From: Natrialba hulunbeirensis JCM 10989
Lineage (GTDB): Archaea; Halobacteriota; Halobacteria; Halobacteriales; Natrialbaceae
Assembly (NCBI RefSeq): GCF_000337575.1
Contig: NZ_AOIM01000034.1
Span: 124,670-188,669, forward strand
Reading direction: 5' to 3'
DNA: 64,000 nucleotides
The notes under the pieces were generated by a model that saw only the letters and a list, made by a program, of their open reading frames with translations, did not search any database and was not told the DNA's origin. Within the stretch, counting starts at the first letter, position 1. The number at the start of each line of letters is the position of its first letter. The position numbers and the translations under genes were made by a program. Positions 36,608 to 46,110 of this stretch are shown in pieces.

Positions 36608-36973
36608 ATGACAGACACCCTGTACGACCGACTCGGTGGAGAGGACGCGATCGGTGCCGTCGTCGACGAGTTCTACGACCGTGTCGTGGCCGACGAACAG
36701 GTCGCACACTTCTTCGACGACGTGGACATGCAGAAACAGCGCGCCCACCAGACCCAGTTCATCAGTTCGGTCGCGGGGGGACCGGTCGAGTACTCAGGCG
36801 GCGAGATGGAAGCCGTACACGACGGCATGGGGATTGACCACGACGAGTTCGATGCGATCGCGACCCACCTCAACGATGCGCTGATCGAGTTCGATGTCGG
36901 TGACGACGACCGCGAGGCGGTTCTCGAGGCGATCGAGAGCTACCGGAAGCCGATCGTCGTCGCAGCGGACTGA
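36608..36973 (+). CDS. Truncated haemoglobin (group 1-like)
   Basis: A 121-residue 2-on-2 globin. It opens with TLYDRLGGEDAIGAVVDEFY. The family phrase VEYSGGEMEAVHDGMGI places the proximal haem-ligand His at 71. Phe35-Phe36 in the CD region and the Gln-rich E helix (HQTQF) shape the distal pocket. Such globins bind O2 or detoxify NO. The gene is divergent from hemC, about 210 bases away, with a gtttatg box near 36573-36580, about 28-35 bases before the ATG. Confidence 0.92.
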   Translation: MTDTLYDRLGGEDAIGAVVDEFYDRVVADEQVAHFFDDVDMQKQRAHQTQFISSVAGGPVEYSGGEMEAVHDGMGIDHDEFDAIATHLNDALIEFDVGDDDREAVLEAIESYRKPIVVAAD

Positions 36974-37002
36974 CTCTCCAGTTCTGTTCGATCTCTATCG
37001 GC

Positions 37003-37683
37003 TCACTCGTCGCCGAGCCCGATCTCTCGCCGTCGCTTTCGCAGGTAGTACCCCGCGACGAGCGGCTGCAACGGCGCAATCGAGAGGCTCAGGAACGCGA
37101 GTCCCAGATAGACGCCCGGATTCGGCCGCCACGAGTTCGACTGAGTACAGACGTAGGCCGCATCCTGGTGGATCGCCACCGGAAACGCACCGACGGCGAT
37201 CGCACCCGCGAGCCCGATCGCAGCGGCAACGACGCCCGGAATCGCGAGCAGGAACGCCACAATCGCGGCGACGAGGCCACCAATTGTTGTCACCAGTGTG
37301 GCCGCGACCACGAGCCACCAGCCCGACCAGCCCGCCGGCGTCCCGAAGCGCCTGTGTCGGCGCGCGAGGTAGACGACGCCCGCTACCGGTGCCCAGACGA
37401 GCGCGAAGAGTCCGTTGAGCCACGGGTGTGGCCGCCAGTTCCCACTGGCCTTCGGCTGTTCGCGAACCCGTTTCGCATCCAGCACGAGCGCTACCGCGAG
37501 TGCCAGCGTCAACACCGTGTAGCCAAACGTCCCGACGAGAAAGAGCCCGAAGTCGAGTCCCGGGACGGGGTACTCGAGTTCCTGGAGCACGCCGACGACA
37601 CCGACGCCGATCACGGGTGGAAAGAGATACAGGAGGCGCTCGACGACCCGTGCCCAGTCGAGTCCGGCTACGATCGACAACAC
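37003..37683 (-). CDS. Multi-pass membrane protein of unknown function
   Basis: A 226-residue protein with about six hydrophobic segments separated by basic loops (YLARRHRRFG, LRKRRREIG at the end). A middle WRPHPWLNGLFALVWAPV and a later NSWRPNPGVYLGLAF look like an internal duplication of a WRP-x-P-W-type loop followed by a helix. I recognise no transporter or enzyme family. It converges on the globin gene. Confidence 0.75.
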   Translation of the reverse strand: MLSIVAGLDWARVVERLLYLFPPVIGVGVVGVLQELEYPVPGLDFGLFLVGTFGYTVLTLALAVALVLDAKRVREQPKASGNWRPHPWLNGLFALVWAPVAGVVYLARRHRRFGTPAGWSGWWLVVAATLVTTIGGLVAAIVAFLLAIPGVVAAAIGLAGAIAVGAFPVAIHQDAAYVCTQSNSWRPNPGVYLGLAFLSLSIAPLQPLVAGYYLRKRRREIGLGDE

Positions 37684-37761
37684 CTGCGAGAGCGAACGAT
37701 GTCCGGCCTCATAACAGTTCGTCGTTTCATCTGGTCGCGGCCGGTTTTGAGGGGGCCGACG

Positions 37762-39036
37762 CTACAGCGCGTGTTTGTACGCCTCGAGCGTCTCCTCGAC
37801 GTCGGCCTCGGTGTGGCCGTAGCTGACGAACTGGCACTCGAACTGGTTCTGTGAGAGGAAGACCTCCTGCGCTTTCATCTGGCCCCAGAAGACACGCCGC
37901 CAGCGGTCCGTTTCGGCGTTCTTCACGTCGGCCGCGTTTTTGGGTGCCTCGCCGTCGCGCGTGAAGATCACCTTGAACATGCTGTCGGTGCCCGCGACGG
38001 TGTACTCGGGGGCCTGATCGGCGACGATGTCGGCGAGTCCCGAACGCAACTGGTCGCCCAGCGCGTTGACGTGGTCGTAGACGTTGTTCGCCGCGGCGAA
38101 CTGGAGCGTCTCGAGTCCGGCCGCCATCGTGACGGGGTGGCCGGAGAAGGTGCCGGCCTGGAAGACGGGGCCGGAGGGGGCCAGTTGCTCCATAATCTCT
38201 GCGCGACCGCCGAGTGCGCCGACGGGGAAGCCGCCGCCGATAATCTTGCCGAACGTCGTCAGGTCGGGCGTTACGCCGAACTCGCTCTGGGCGCAGCCGA
38301 GGCCGCCGACGCGGAAGCCGGTGATCACTTCGTCGAAGATGAGCAGGGAACCGTGTTCGTCAGTGATCTCCCGCAAGAAGTCGTGGTAGCCGTCGTCGGG
38401 GTCGACGATACCGTAGTTGGCGAGGATCGGCTCGGTCATGACGGCGGCGATGTCGTCGCCGTGTTTCTCGAACGCCTCGCGGACGGCGTCCTCGTCGTTG
38501 AACGGCACCGGAATCGTGTGCTCGGCGACCGACTGCGGGACGCCGGCCGAAGAGGGGGCGACGCTCTCTACGTCGCCCTCGACCAGCGTCGAGTCCTGAG
38601 CGCCGTGGTAGCCGCCCTGGTTGACGATGATCTTGTTTCGGCCGGTGTAGCCGCGGGCGAGGCGGACGGCCGAGGTAGTCGCTTCGGTACCGGAGTTGAC
38701 GAACCGGATCTTCTCGACGCTTGGAACGTGGCGGACGACGAACTCGGCGAGGTCGACCTCGATTTCGGTCGGCGTACCGTACATCGGTCCCTCGCTGGCG
38801 TTCTGCTGGATGCCGGCCTGGACGGGTTCGGGGAGGTTGTGGCCGAGCAGCAGCGGGCCGAGACCCATTACCCAGTCGATGTAGCGGTTGCCGTCGGCGT
38901 CGATGACGTGGCCGCGGTCGCCCTTCTGGACGAAGAACGGGTAGGGCTCGATCGCGGCGCGGACGGCGGAGTTTACGCCGCCGGGCATCACCGAGAGCGC
39001 TCGATCGTACAGCGCGCGCGAGTTGTCGTCGTTCAT
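37762..39036 (-). CDS. hemL: Glutamate-1-semialdehyde 2,1-aminomutase
   Basis: About 424 residues, ATG at 39036 ([14 protein letters not shown]). A class III PLP aminotransferase that makes 5-aminolevulinate for tetrapyrroles. Landmarks: [41 protein letters not shown], and the PLP-binding Lys in [15 protein letters not shown]. It precedes the other hem genes in the pathway. It is transcribed in the same direction as hemC but separated from it by two unrelated genes. Confidence 0.97.
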   Translation of the reverse strand: MNDDNSRALYDRALSVMPGGVNSAVRAAIEPYPFFVQKGDRGHVIDADGNRYIDWVMGLGPLLLGHNLPEPVQAGIQQNASEGPMYGTPTEIEVDLAEFVVRHVPSVEKIRFVNSGTEATTSAVRLARGYTGRNKIIVNQGGYHGAQDSTLVEGDVESVAPSSAGVPQSVAEHTIPVPFNDEDAVREAFEKHGDDIAAVMTEPILANYGIVDPDDGYHDFLREITDEHGSLLIFDEVITGFRVGGLGCAQSEFGVTPDLTTFGKIIGGGFPVGALGGRAEIMEQLAPSGPVFQAGTFSGHPVTMAAGLETLQFAAANNVYDHVNALGDQLRSGLADIVADQAPEYTVAGTDSMFKVIFTRDGEAPKNAADVKNAETDRWRRVFWGQMKAQEVFLSQNQFECQFVSYGHTEADVEETLEAYKHAL

Positions 39037-39154
39037 GCGCGGGCCTAGGGAACGGGACGGCAAAGTAGTACCGAGGTTCGCCTGCGATCTGTCCGGTGGG
39101 CGTTGGTGTCTGCCGAGCCCATCAGCCTCGACAGTGTCACCGCAAGTGGCTGGC

Positions 39155-39733
39155 TCAGCGCCCCTTCCGCTCAGACTGGCGCCGTCGAATCGTCTGGGCC
39201 ACCTGCTCGTAGTCCGGAACGCCCTGCAGCTGCAGATCACCACCCATGCCGAAGCCGCTCGGCGTCACCGTGTGCGAAACCGTGATCGTGCCGTACCCAC
39301 GACTGCGGCTGAACGATGTCGTCTTTGTCTGGAACCCGCTCACGTCTTCGACCCACGTTTCGTTCGTCGTTCTGGTCGTCATTCCGGCCACGACGATAAT
39401 GCGCCGGTCGGTGACGAGATACCGCTGGTAGGTTCGCTGGTACCAGACGTAGCCTGCGATCAGGACGCCGGGAACGAGCGCCAGTATTCCAAGTGCGAGC
39501 TCGGCGACGCTGAGAAGGAGCCCCAGGCCGACGAACATGCCCGCAAGCGTGAGAGAGCCAGTCCATCCCCACCACGTCGGCCGCGTGTCGACCAGCACAG
39601 TTTCGTCGTCGAGAAGGAACGACTCGTCATCCGAACTGGTTCCCGTCTTCGCTTGTGCTCCAGGGTCTGCTTCGCTTCCCTTTCGCTCCGTTTCGTCGTA
39701 CTCCACCGTCGATTGGTTTCCCCGCTGACTCAT
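39155..39733 (-). CDS. Membrane protein with bacterial PH domain
   Basis: A 192-residue protein. An acidic leader (residues 1-45) is followed by two membrane segments (about 50-90) and a YdbS/YdbT-type bPH2 domain: [34 protein letters not shown] and GTITVSHT. Such proteins are thought to sense membrane or envelope state; exact role unknown. The last residues are basic. Confidence 0.85.
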   Translation of the reverse strand: MSQRGNQSTVEYDETERKGSEADPGAQAKTGTSSDDESFLLDDETVLVDTRPTWWGWTGSLTLAGMFVGLGLLLSVAELALGILALVPGVLIAGYVWYQRTYQRYLVTDRRIIVVAGMTTRTTNETWVEDVSGFQTKTTSFSRSRGYGTITVSHTVTPSGFGMGGDLQLQGVPDYEQVAQTIRRRQSERKGR

Positions 39734-39864
39734 TCATCAGCTATCTTCGAGAGCGGTGTGATAAATATGGGTCATCTCTGGAGACAATCCATCTCTCTGA
39801 TACGCAGACTGAGGCGGGGTCGCGGTGGTATCCAGGCGCGGAACCACGGACGAGACGCTGCCGA

Positions 39865-41628
39865 TCAGACCGCCTCAGTTCCCGTCTTTCCGGTGCGAAC
39901 CTGGTAGGCGTCTGCGACCGGAAGGACGAAAATCTTCCCGTCGCCTGGTTCGCCCGTGTTCGCGGCGTCGGCAATCGCGTCGACGACCTCGTCCGCCGGA
40001 ATATCGGCGACGGCGCACTCGATTTTGACCTTCTGGTGGAGGTCGACAGTGTACTCCTCGCCGCGCCACTGCCCCCGCTTTGCGGGCTGGGAACCGCGTC
40101 CAGAGACGTTGGTGACCGTCAGCGATGGCGCACCGACCTCGGCCAGCGACTGCTTGACTGCACCGAGGCGGTCCGGGCGGATGATCGCCGTGACCAACTC
40201 GATCTCACTCCCGTCGGTCGTTCCCCCATCGGAACGCAGGGACGGGTCACCGCCATCCGTGCGAGTGATCGAACTCGAGTGCCCGCCGTCTGCAGCGACA
40301 TCGGGTTGGCCGAACTCCGGGTAGGTGTCGACGCCGTGTTCGGCGAGGTCGAGACCGTCGCGTTCGTGGTCGGGGGTGACGCGAGCCTGACCGATCAGCT
40401 TGAACGCGCCCCAGACGGCTGCAGTCGCCACGACGGTCCAGATCGTGATGGCTGCAACGCCGAGGATCTGTGGTGCGAACGCGCTGGCTTCGATCGAGAG
40501 GATGCCACCGGAGACGAGTCCGCCGCCGATGACCGTTCCCTCGACGGACCACAGCGGGTAGATGAGCAGTCCGAGCATACCCGCAGTCCCGTGAACGGGG
40601 AAGACCGCACAGACGTCGTCGATCTTGAGTTTCTCGTCGACGAGTTTGAAGACGAGCGGAAGCTGTGCGCCGGCGAGGAAGCCGATCGCGATCGCCCCAA
40701 CGGGCGTGATGAGGTCCGTCGGACCGGTGACGCCGACGAGGCCGGCGAGCATCCCGTTCGCGACGTACAGCGTGTCGACCTTTCCGTTCATCGCCAGGGA
40801 GACGGTCGACGCGCCGAGTGCGCCGAGTCCCATACCGAGCGCGGTCACGATTGCGACTCGTCCGACGATGGCGAAGTCACCGAGGACGAACTCGCCCGTG
40901 TCGATCACCAGTGCAGCCGTTCCGACGTTGAAGCCGAACCAGCCGAAACAGAGGATCAACGTCCCCAGCACGGCGAACGTCAGCGAGTGGCCGGGAATGA
41001 TGTTGACGCTGCCGTCGTCGCCGTACTTGTCCATCCGTGCGCCGATGATCCAGGCTGCGGTGAGTCCTGCGACGCCGCCGACGCCGTGGACGACCATCCC
41101 GCCCGCGAAGTCGGCGAAGCCGAGACTGTCGAGTATCGGCGCGTCAGCGCCGGGTGCGTACCAGACCATCGCCGCGACCACCGGGTAGATGACCGCTGCG
41201 AGCAGGAAGGTGTAGGCCACGTAGGCGCGGAGTTTTGCACGGCCCGCCACCGCACCGGACACGATCGTCGCGGCCGTCATCGCGAACACCGCGCTGAACA
41301 GCAACTCGGCCATCTCGACGCTCGGATCGAGTCCGAACTGCGTCAGCGGACTCGAGCCGCTGCCGCCGCCGAGTATCGTCCCGACGTTGTTCGCGATTCC
41401 CATCCCGATGACGACGAACACGAGAATACCGACCGCCCAGGTCAGCATGTTCTTCGTCAACTGGTTCGCGACGTTCTTCGACCGGACCTGTCCCGCTTCG
41501 AGCATCGCGAACCCGGCGTGCATGAAGAAGATCAGGAAGGTGACCGTCAGCATCCACACCAGGTTCAACCCCGTCGCGAGCGACTCGAGGTCGCCCATCT
41601 CGGCTTGCAACACGACCGATTCAACCAT
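39865..41628 (-). CDS. amt: Ammonium transporter fused to a PII (GlnB/GlnK) domain
   Basis: A 587-residue protein. Residues 1 to about 420 form the Amt/MEP channel with about 11 segments: [15 protein letters not shown] at the start, [16 protein letters not shown] with the conserved pore His, and [12 protein letters not shown] with the second. A hydrophilic Asp/Gly/Ser linker (about 420-475) joins a complete PII domain (476-587): [15 protein letters not shown], the T-loop with [15 protein letters not shown] (Tyr near 526), the nucleotide-binding [14 protein letters not shown] and RTGK. PII normally plugs Amt in response to ATP/ADP/2-oxoglutarate, so the fusion makes regulation intramolecular. 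Confidence 0.95.
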   Translation of the reverse strand: MVESVVLQAEMGDLESLATGLNLVWMLTVTFLIFFMHAGFAMLEAGQVRSKNVANQLTKNMLTWAVGILVFVVIGMGIANNVGTILGGGSGSSPLTQFGLDPSVEMAELLFSAVFAMTAATIVSGAVAGRAKLRAYVAYTFLLAAVIYPVVAAMVWYAPGADAPILDSLGFADFAGGMVVHGVGGVAGLTAAWIIGARMDKYGDDGSVNIIPGHSLTFAVLGTLILCFGWFGFNVGTAALVIDTGEFVLGDFAIVGRVAIVTALGMGLGALGASTVSLAMNGKVDTLYVANGMLAGLVGVTGPTDLITPVGAIAIGFLAGAQLPLVFKLVDEKLKIDDVCAVFPVHGTAGMLGLLIYPLWSVEGTVIGGGLVSGGILSIEASAFAPQILGVAAITIWTVVATAAVWGAFKLIGQARVTPDHERDGLDLAEHGVDTYPEFGQPDVAADGGHSSSITRTDGGDPSLRSDGGTTDGSEIELVTAIIRPDRLGAVKQSLAEVGAPSLTVTNVSGRGSQPAKRGQWRGEEYTVDLHQKVKIECAVADIPADEVVDAIADAANTGEPGDGKIFVLPVADAYQVRTGKTGTEAV

Positions 41629-42089
41629 TACGCACGCACCTCAGTTCCGTTCGAACGGATCACTCTAACCGGACACTGTAGACAATCGTCCACTATTCTT
41701 CCATCTCCACTGCAGTTCGTGTTCCAAATCACGTTCGACTGGGATGTAACAGTAGAATATAAGGCTACGCGTTGTTGTTCGTCAAGTATCCTGCCCTATT
41801 AGGTTAGATCGTCAAACTCTAGAGTCAATATAATGTGTATTAGGTTTCCGATGTCCGCAGTTTGGCGCGGATTCGCGCTACAACTGGGCGTTTAGGTACC
41901 ACTTCACACAGTGGCTGTGGCAAGTACTACCGGTCACCGCCCAGCAAACCGTCGATCAGTGTCGTGCGCGGCGTCTTTCGGTCAGTTTCAGTGATCGTCT
42001 CCCCTGTGACTGGACGTTCATCAACTCCCCTTCTGATTCCGGTCCGCTCCAGGTGCACACCACCGCAGAACACACTCCGGCTGGGAGAC
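41629..42089. other. Intergenic region between amt and hemB
   Basis: About 460 bases. The left part is AT-rich and contains the probable amt promoter; a second AT-rich box aatataatgtgtatt lies near 41828-41842 on the forward strand. A 60-residue reverse frame reaching into the hemB end (41927-42109) has no convincing features. Confidence 0.45.
41756..41762 (-). promoter_or_regulatory. Candidate TATA box for amt
   Basis: Reverse-strand TTATATT, about 128 bases before the amt ATG, within an AT-rich patch. The distance would imply a 5' leader of about 100 bases, long for a haloarchaeal transcript, which could hold nitrogen control. Confidence 0.35.
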
Positions 42090-43091
42090 TCAGTGCAGTC
42101 GTCCCGCAACGTCTTCGGCGAAGTAGGTCAGAATCAGATCCGCTCCCGCCCGCTTGATCGAGAGCAGGGACTCGAGTGCGACCTCCTCTAAGTCGAGCCA
42201 GCCCTTCTCGGCGGCGGCGTGGAGCATGGCGTACTCGCCGGAGACGTTGTAGGCGGCGACGGGGTGGTCGAACTCCTGGCGGATGTCGCGGACGATGTCC
42301 AGGTAGGGAAGGGCGGGTTTGACCATGAGTACGTCTGCGCCCGCTTCGGCGTCGAGGCGGACTTCGCGCAGCGCTTCGCGCGAGTTCGCGGGGTCCATCT
42401 GGTAGTGGCGGCGGTTGCCGAAGGCGGGTGCGCCGTCGGCGGCGTCCCGGAACGGGCCGTAGAACGCGCTCTCGTACTTCGCGGCGTAGCTCATGATGGG
42501 GACGTCGTGGAACCCTTCGTCGTCCAGTCCGTCGCGGATCGCGCCGACCATGCCGTCGGTCATGCTGCTCGGCGCGACCATGTCCGCGCCCGCGTTGGCG
42601 TGAGAGACCGCCGTCCGCCGGAGTGAGGTGAGGGTGGCGTCGTTGTCGACGGTCAGCGAGGGGGCTGGCATTTCGGAGTCGTCCTCACGGAGTTCCGGCT
42701 CGAGTGTGCCGCAGTGGCCGTGTTCGGTGTACTCACAGAGACAGACGTCGGTAATCACGTAGGCGTCCGTCTCGGCGGTGATTCGTCGGGTTGCCTCCTG
42801 AATCACGCCGTCGTCGGCCCAGGCGCGTGTTCCCGTCGCGTCCTTGGATTCGGGGATGCCAAAGAGCATGACGGCTTCGACGCCGGTCTCGAGTACTTCC
42901 TTAACGCGCGCGACGCTGTCTTCGATCGGGACGCGCTCGTGGCCGGGCATCGACTCGATTGGTTGGCGCGTCGTCGCCGTCGCGTCGATGAACACCGGCG
43001 CGATGAGATCCGCCGGCTCCAGGCTCGTTTCGCTGACGAGCCCGCGTATCCGGTCTTGCCGGAGCCGACGCGGACGGTGTGTAAGATCCAT
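42090..43091 (-). CDS. hemB: Porphobilinogen synthase (5-aminolevulinate dehydratase)
   Basis: A 333-residue protein from the ATG at 43091 (MDLTHRPRRLRQDRIRG). Two 5-aminolevulinates are joined to porphobilinogen. The zinc-type metal site DVCLCEYTEHGHCG has three Cys. The active-site lysines are in SYAAKYESAFYGPFR and LMVKPALPYLD. The open frame extends upstream to 43817 antisense to a real gene and is not used. It lies on the same strand as hemL and amt. Confidence 0.97.
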   Translation of the reverse strand: MDLTHRPRRLRQDRIRGLVSETSLEPADLIAPVFIDATATTRQPIESMPGHERVPIEDSVARVKEVLETGVEAVMLFGIPESKDATGTRAWADDGVIQEATRRITAETDAYVITDVCLCEYTEHGHCGTLEPELREDDSEMPAPSLTVDNDATLTSLRRTAVSHANAGADMVAPSSMTDGMVGAIRDGLDDEGFHDVPIMSYAAKYESAFYGPFRDAADGAPAFGNRRHYQMDPANSREALREVRLDAEAGADVLMVKPALPYLDIVRDIRQEFDHPVAAYNVSGEYAMLHAAAEKGWLDLEEVALESLLSIKRAGADLILTYFAEDVAGRLH

Positions 43092-43205
43092 ACCGGCGTT
43101 ACTGACGGCATATGCAAAAGCGGTGCGTTCACGATCCGTCTCGTTCGGTGAAAGATCAGTTTTAGCTAGCGGCTCACTTATACTATTTCTCCAACACGTC
43201 CCTGT

Positions 43206-44825
43206 ATGGACCGCCGCCGCTGCCATCGCTCTCGCCGCCGCTTCCTCCAGACCGCTGCTGGTGGACTGGCCCTTCTTGCAGGCTGTGCCGATCTCGGACA
43301 GACGGACGACGAGCCGGACCGTGATCCTGCACAGGTTGGTTCGAACCCGGATGTGAATGCGGACGCGGATAACGACGTAACCATCGGGTGGCCAACTGCG
43401 GATGTGACCGTCGTCGACTTCGAAACGGCACCGCTGACCGCTGTCGTCACTGGCAGCGTTCGAACCGAAGACGGCCTCGGTGCGACACTCGATTTCGACT
43501 CGCCAGCGACCGCCTCGTCGCCGGCGACGCTTTCGGGCGTGATCGCCAACCACCGCAACTACGAGCAGACGTTCGATCCGACTCGGCTCGTCGTGCTCAA
43601 CGATCCGGCTGCGAGTCGGTCGTCCGGCGACGCAACCGACACAGCCTACCTCGTCCCGACGGCGGAGCACCCACTCGCCGAGACGGTGGTACCGTCCAGC
43701 CGAGACGACGATGGCCGCTGGCGGGTCGACACCGTCCACGGTGACTGGTATCCAGAGACGCTCACGCTCGAACCCGAGCAGCGACTCGAGTGCGAGTATC
43801 ACCTGCTTGGCCACCACGAGCGAGTGTCACAGCCAATCGAGGCCGGTCGGTACGAGTTCGGCGCTCAGGATCGCGGATTCGCGATCGCCGTCTGGCCGAC
43901 CGACGCGCCGGGGCCCGACGGTGACTCGCAGTTTTCGGGGACGGACGTGCCGGCGCTTCCCGAGTCAGTCGACGAGGAGGGAGCCGAACCCGCCGACCTC
44001 AGCTGGTATCACGAGGCGACCCCGGAAACGCCGGTGTATCTCGAGCCGGACCAGGAAGCGGTCACCGCACCGGCGCGGATCGAATTCAATCTCGTCAATC
44101 ACAGCGACGAGTACCTGTCGGGGAATCCCCATCAGTGGCGGCTGTCCAAACTCGTCGCCGGCGAGTGGTACCGGATCGCACCTGATATCACCCCGGACCC
44201 GCTGTCGTGGGTCGCGCCGGGCACCGTCACGACGTCGACGCTCGACCTCTACGACGGCCGGCCGATCGACCGTGATCGGTCCCGAACGGTCGGCTACCTC
44301 GGCGGCGGTCGCTACGCCTACTCCGTCGGCTACAGCGTTGACGGTGAAACCCACGCCGCCCTGTTCGATCTCGACGCACCGCCTCTCGCGGTGGAGCCGG
44401 AGCCGGACGCCACCGTTGACGACACTGGAAACGGAACCGCGGCTGACCGCGTCGTCCGTCTGCCGAATTACGAGGACGCCCGCCGCCCCGCGACGGTCAC
44501 GATTACTCGAGTCGATTCCCATTCTCCCTCCGACGCCGACGCCAGTACCGATACTGACACTGACACCGGCACCACCGACGCCGACACCGATACCGACATC
44601 GGCATCGACATCGATGCCCACCTCATCCCCGAACAACTCCCGCGCCGTCGATTCCGGAGTTTCCGAAACACACTCCCGCTCTTCGATGACGACAGTATCG
44701 ACCGCGTCGTCCTCGAAACGGATCGCGGAACAGCGCTCGGCTGGTTCGGCTACGAGGAGGCCACGCGAACGGTTTCTTACAAGGAGGCCGTGTTCGAGGT
44801 GGCGGGTGCACTCGAGTCCGACTGA
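43206..44825 (+). CDS. Large Tat lipoprotein of unknown function
   Basis: A 539-residue exported protein: SRRRFLQTAAGG and the lipobox LLAGC (Cys near 27). The mature region is acidic with two related beta-rich halves; SGVIANHRNYEQTFDP and later FNLVNHSDEYLSGNP have the look of BsuPI/Ig-like sandwiches. A Thr/Asp alternating run (about 444-472) precedes a C-terminal module RRFRSFRNTLPLFDDDS that may bind or cap. Divergent from hemB, convergent with the asparaginase gene. Function unknown; secretion is well supported. Confidence 0.8.
   Translation: MDRRRCHRSRRRFLQTAAGGLALLAGCADLGQTDDEPDRDPAQVGSNPDVNADADNDVTIGWPTADVTVVDFETAPLTAVVTGSVRTEDGLGATLDFDSPATASSPATLSGVIANHRNYEQTFDPTRLVVLNDPAASRSSGDATDTAYLVPTAEHPLAETVVPSSRDDDGRWRVDTVHGDWYPETLTLEPEQRLECEYHLLGHHERVSQPIEAGRYEFGAQDRGFAIAVWPTDAPGPDGDSQFSGTDVPALPESVDEEGAEPADLSWYHEATPETPVYLEPDQEAVTAPARIEFNLVNHSDEYLSGNPHQWRLSKLVAGEWYRIAPDITPDPLSWVAPGTVTTSTLDLYDGRPIDRDRSRTVGYLGGGRYAYSVGYSVDGETHAALFDLDAPPLAVEPEPDATVDDTGNGTAADRVVRLPNYEDARRPATVTITRVDSHSPSDADASTDTDTDTGTTDADTDTDIGIDIDAHLIPEQLPRRRFRSFRNTLPLFDDDSIDRVVLETDRGTALGWFGYEEATRTVSYKEAVFEVAGALESD
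44531..44619 (+). repeat. Period-6 simple repeat in the lipoprotein gene
   Basis: Imperfect hexanucleotide array (gayacy/gacrtc types) encoding alternating Asp-Thr and then Asp-Ile dipeptides in frame. Confidence 0.7.
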
Positions 44826-44863
44826 AATCCATTCGTCCCCTGCTCCCACTCGTTTCGACTCGC

Positions 44864-45961
44864 TCAGACAACTGACTCGACACCCTCGAACGCCGCAGCG
44901 ATACGGTCCTGGATGTGAGTTCTGTCTCCGTCTTCGTCTTCAGCACCGTCACCACCCACCGACAACACCAGCGCCACCTTCAACCGCGCCTTCCACGCCG
45001 GTAAATCACCACCCGAAATCGCACCCGCCTCACGGAGCGTCTGCCCACCACCCGGCCCACCGTACAGCCCCGCCGTCGCGCCCGCGTAACACCGCGAGGT
45101 CAACACCACCGGGAGGCCGTCATCGATAGCCGACTCGAGTACACTCCCCAACTCACCGGTCGCGTTCCCGAGCCCGGTGCCGGCGAGGACGATGGCGTCG
45201 GGAGCGGCGGTGGACTCGAGTGCCTGCGCGAGCTGTCGGCCGTCGGCACCCATCGCGTTCGTTACGATGTCGACGCGGATGTCGGGGTCGATTCGCGCGC
45301 CGGCGTCCGGAATGGCCGACGTGTCGCTGTAGCTGCGCGGTTCGCGAAACGTTCGGAGGCCGTTGGGGGTCAGTTCGGCCACCGGCCCCGCGCCGGGTGA
45401 GGCGAACGTCTCGAGTTTGCTCGTGTGGGATTTGACGACCCAGCGGGCGGCGTGGACGGTGTCGTTGAACGCGAGGTAGCTGCCGGTCTGGAATCGGTCG
45501 TCGACGGCGGCGCGGACTGCGGTGAGCAGGTTCGCGGGGCCGTCGGTTCCCTCCTGGTCGAACGGGCGCTGTGCGCCGGTGAAGACGACCGGCACGTCGG
45601 CGGTGGTGACGAGATCGAGGTAGTACGCCGATTCGGCCATCGTATCGGTGCCGTGAGTGACGACGACGCCGGCGACGCCCTCGTCGGCCGCGCGTTCGGC
45701 GGCGTCGACGATGTCGGTCGCGTTCTCGACTGTCATCTGGAAGCCGGAGCGCTGGCAGACCGTGTCGACGTCGAGGCTGGCGTACTCGGTGAGTTCCGGG
45801 ACGGCGTTAACGAGGTCCTCGCCGGACACCGACGGGGTCTTGCCACTTGTGTCGTCGTCATCGCCCGTGCTCGCGATGGTACCGCCGGTGCTGATGACTC
45901 TGACGTGTGGCTGTGACGACGATGCGGACGCCGACGACGGTGCCGAATTCGGTGGTGACAT
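44864..45961 (-). CDS. Type I asparaginase
   Basis: About 365 residues. The start at 45961 (MSPPNSAPSS) leads with a Ser/Ala-rich segment of about 20 residues before the first catalytic motif STGGTIAST (nucleophile Thr); the second, VVVTHGTDTM, carries Thr, Asp and the partner residues. The Lys of the triad lies downstream in the FTGAQRP region context. It hydrolyses asparagine to aspartate and ammonia. Tat or Sec signals are not visible, so it should be cytoplasmic. The gene is convergent with the lipoprotein and divergent from the MFS gene. Confidence 0.93.
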   Translation of the reverse strand: MSPPNSAPSSASASSSQPHVRVISTGGTIASTGDDDDTSGKTPSVSGEDLVNAVPELTEYASLDVDTVCQRSGFQMTVENATDIVDAAERAADEGVAGVVVTHGTDTMAESAYYLDLVTTADVPVVFTGAQRPFDQEGTDGPANLLTAVRAAVDDRFQTGSYLAFNDTVHAARWVVKSHTSKLETFASPGAGPVAELTPNGLRTFREPRSYSDTSAIPDAGARIDPDIRVDIVTNAMGADGRQLAQALESTAAPDAIVLAGTGLGNATGELGSVLESAIDDGLPVVLTSRCYAGATAGLYGGPGGGQTLREAGAISGGDLPAWKARLKVALVLSVGGDGAEDEDGDRTHIQDRIAAAFEGVESVV

Positions 45962-46110
45962 ATCCGTGTGCTCGGCTTCCAGGGAGAAGGATCTTCCCGC
46001 CGTCGGGGACGACAGCCGTCGTTGACGCGGATTCGGCCTGTAGCCGTTCGATTCCGGGACGACGGCTGCCGGGATCAATACCCTCATCTGTCAGCGTCGG
46101 TGACGAACGG

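Noticed and set aside
41927..42109. 60-residue reverse ORF after hemB
   Set aside because: Overlaps the hemB C-terminus, no conserved features, no plausible promoter at its start.
43092..43817. Upstream extension of hemB
   Set aside because: It is antisense to the 43206 lipoprotein, which has a Tat signal and lipobox; hemB family proteins begin at the ATG at 43091.
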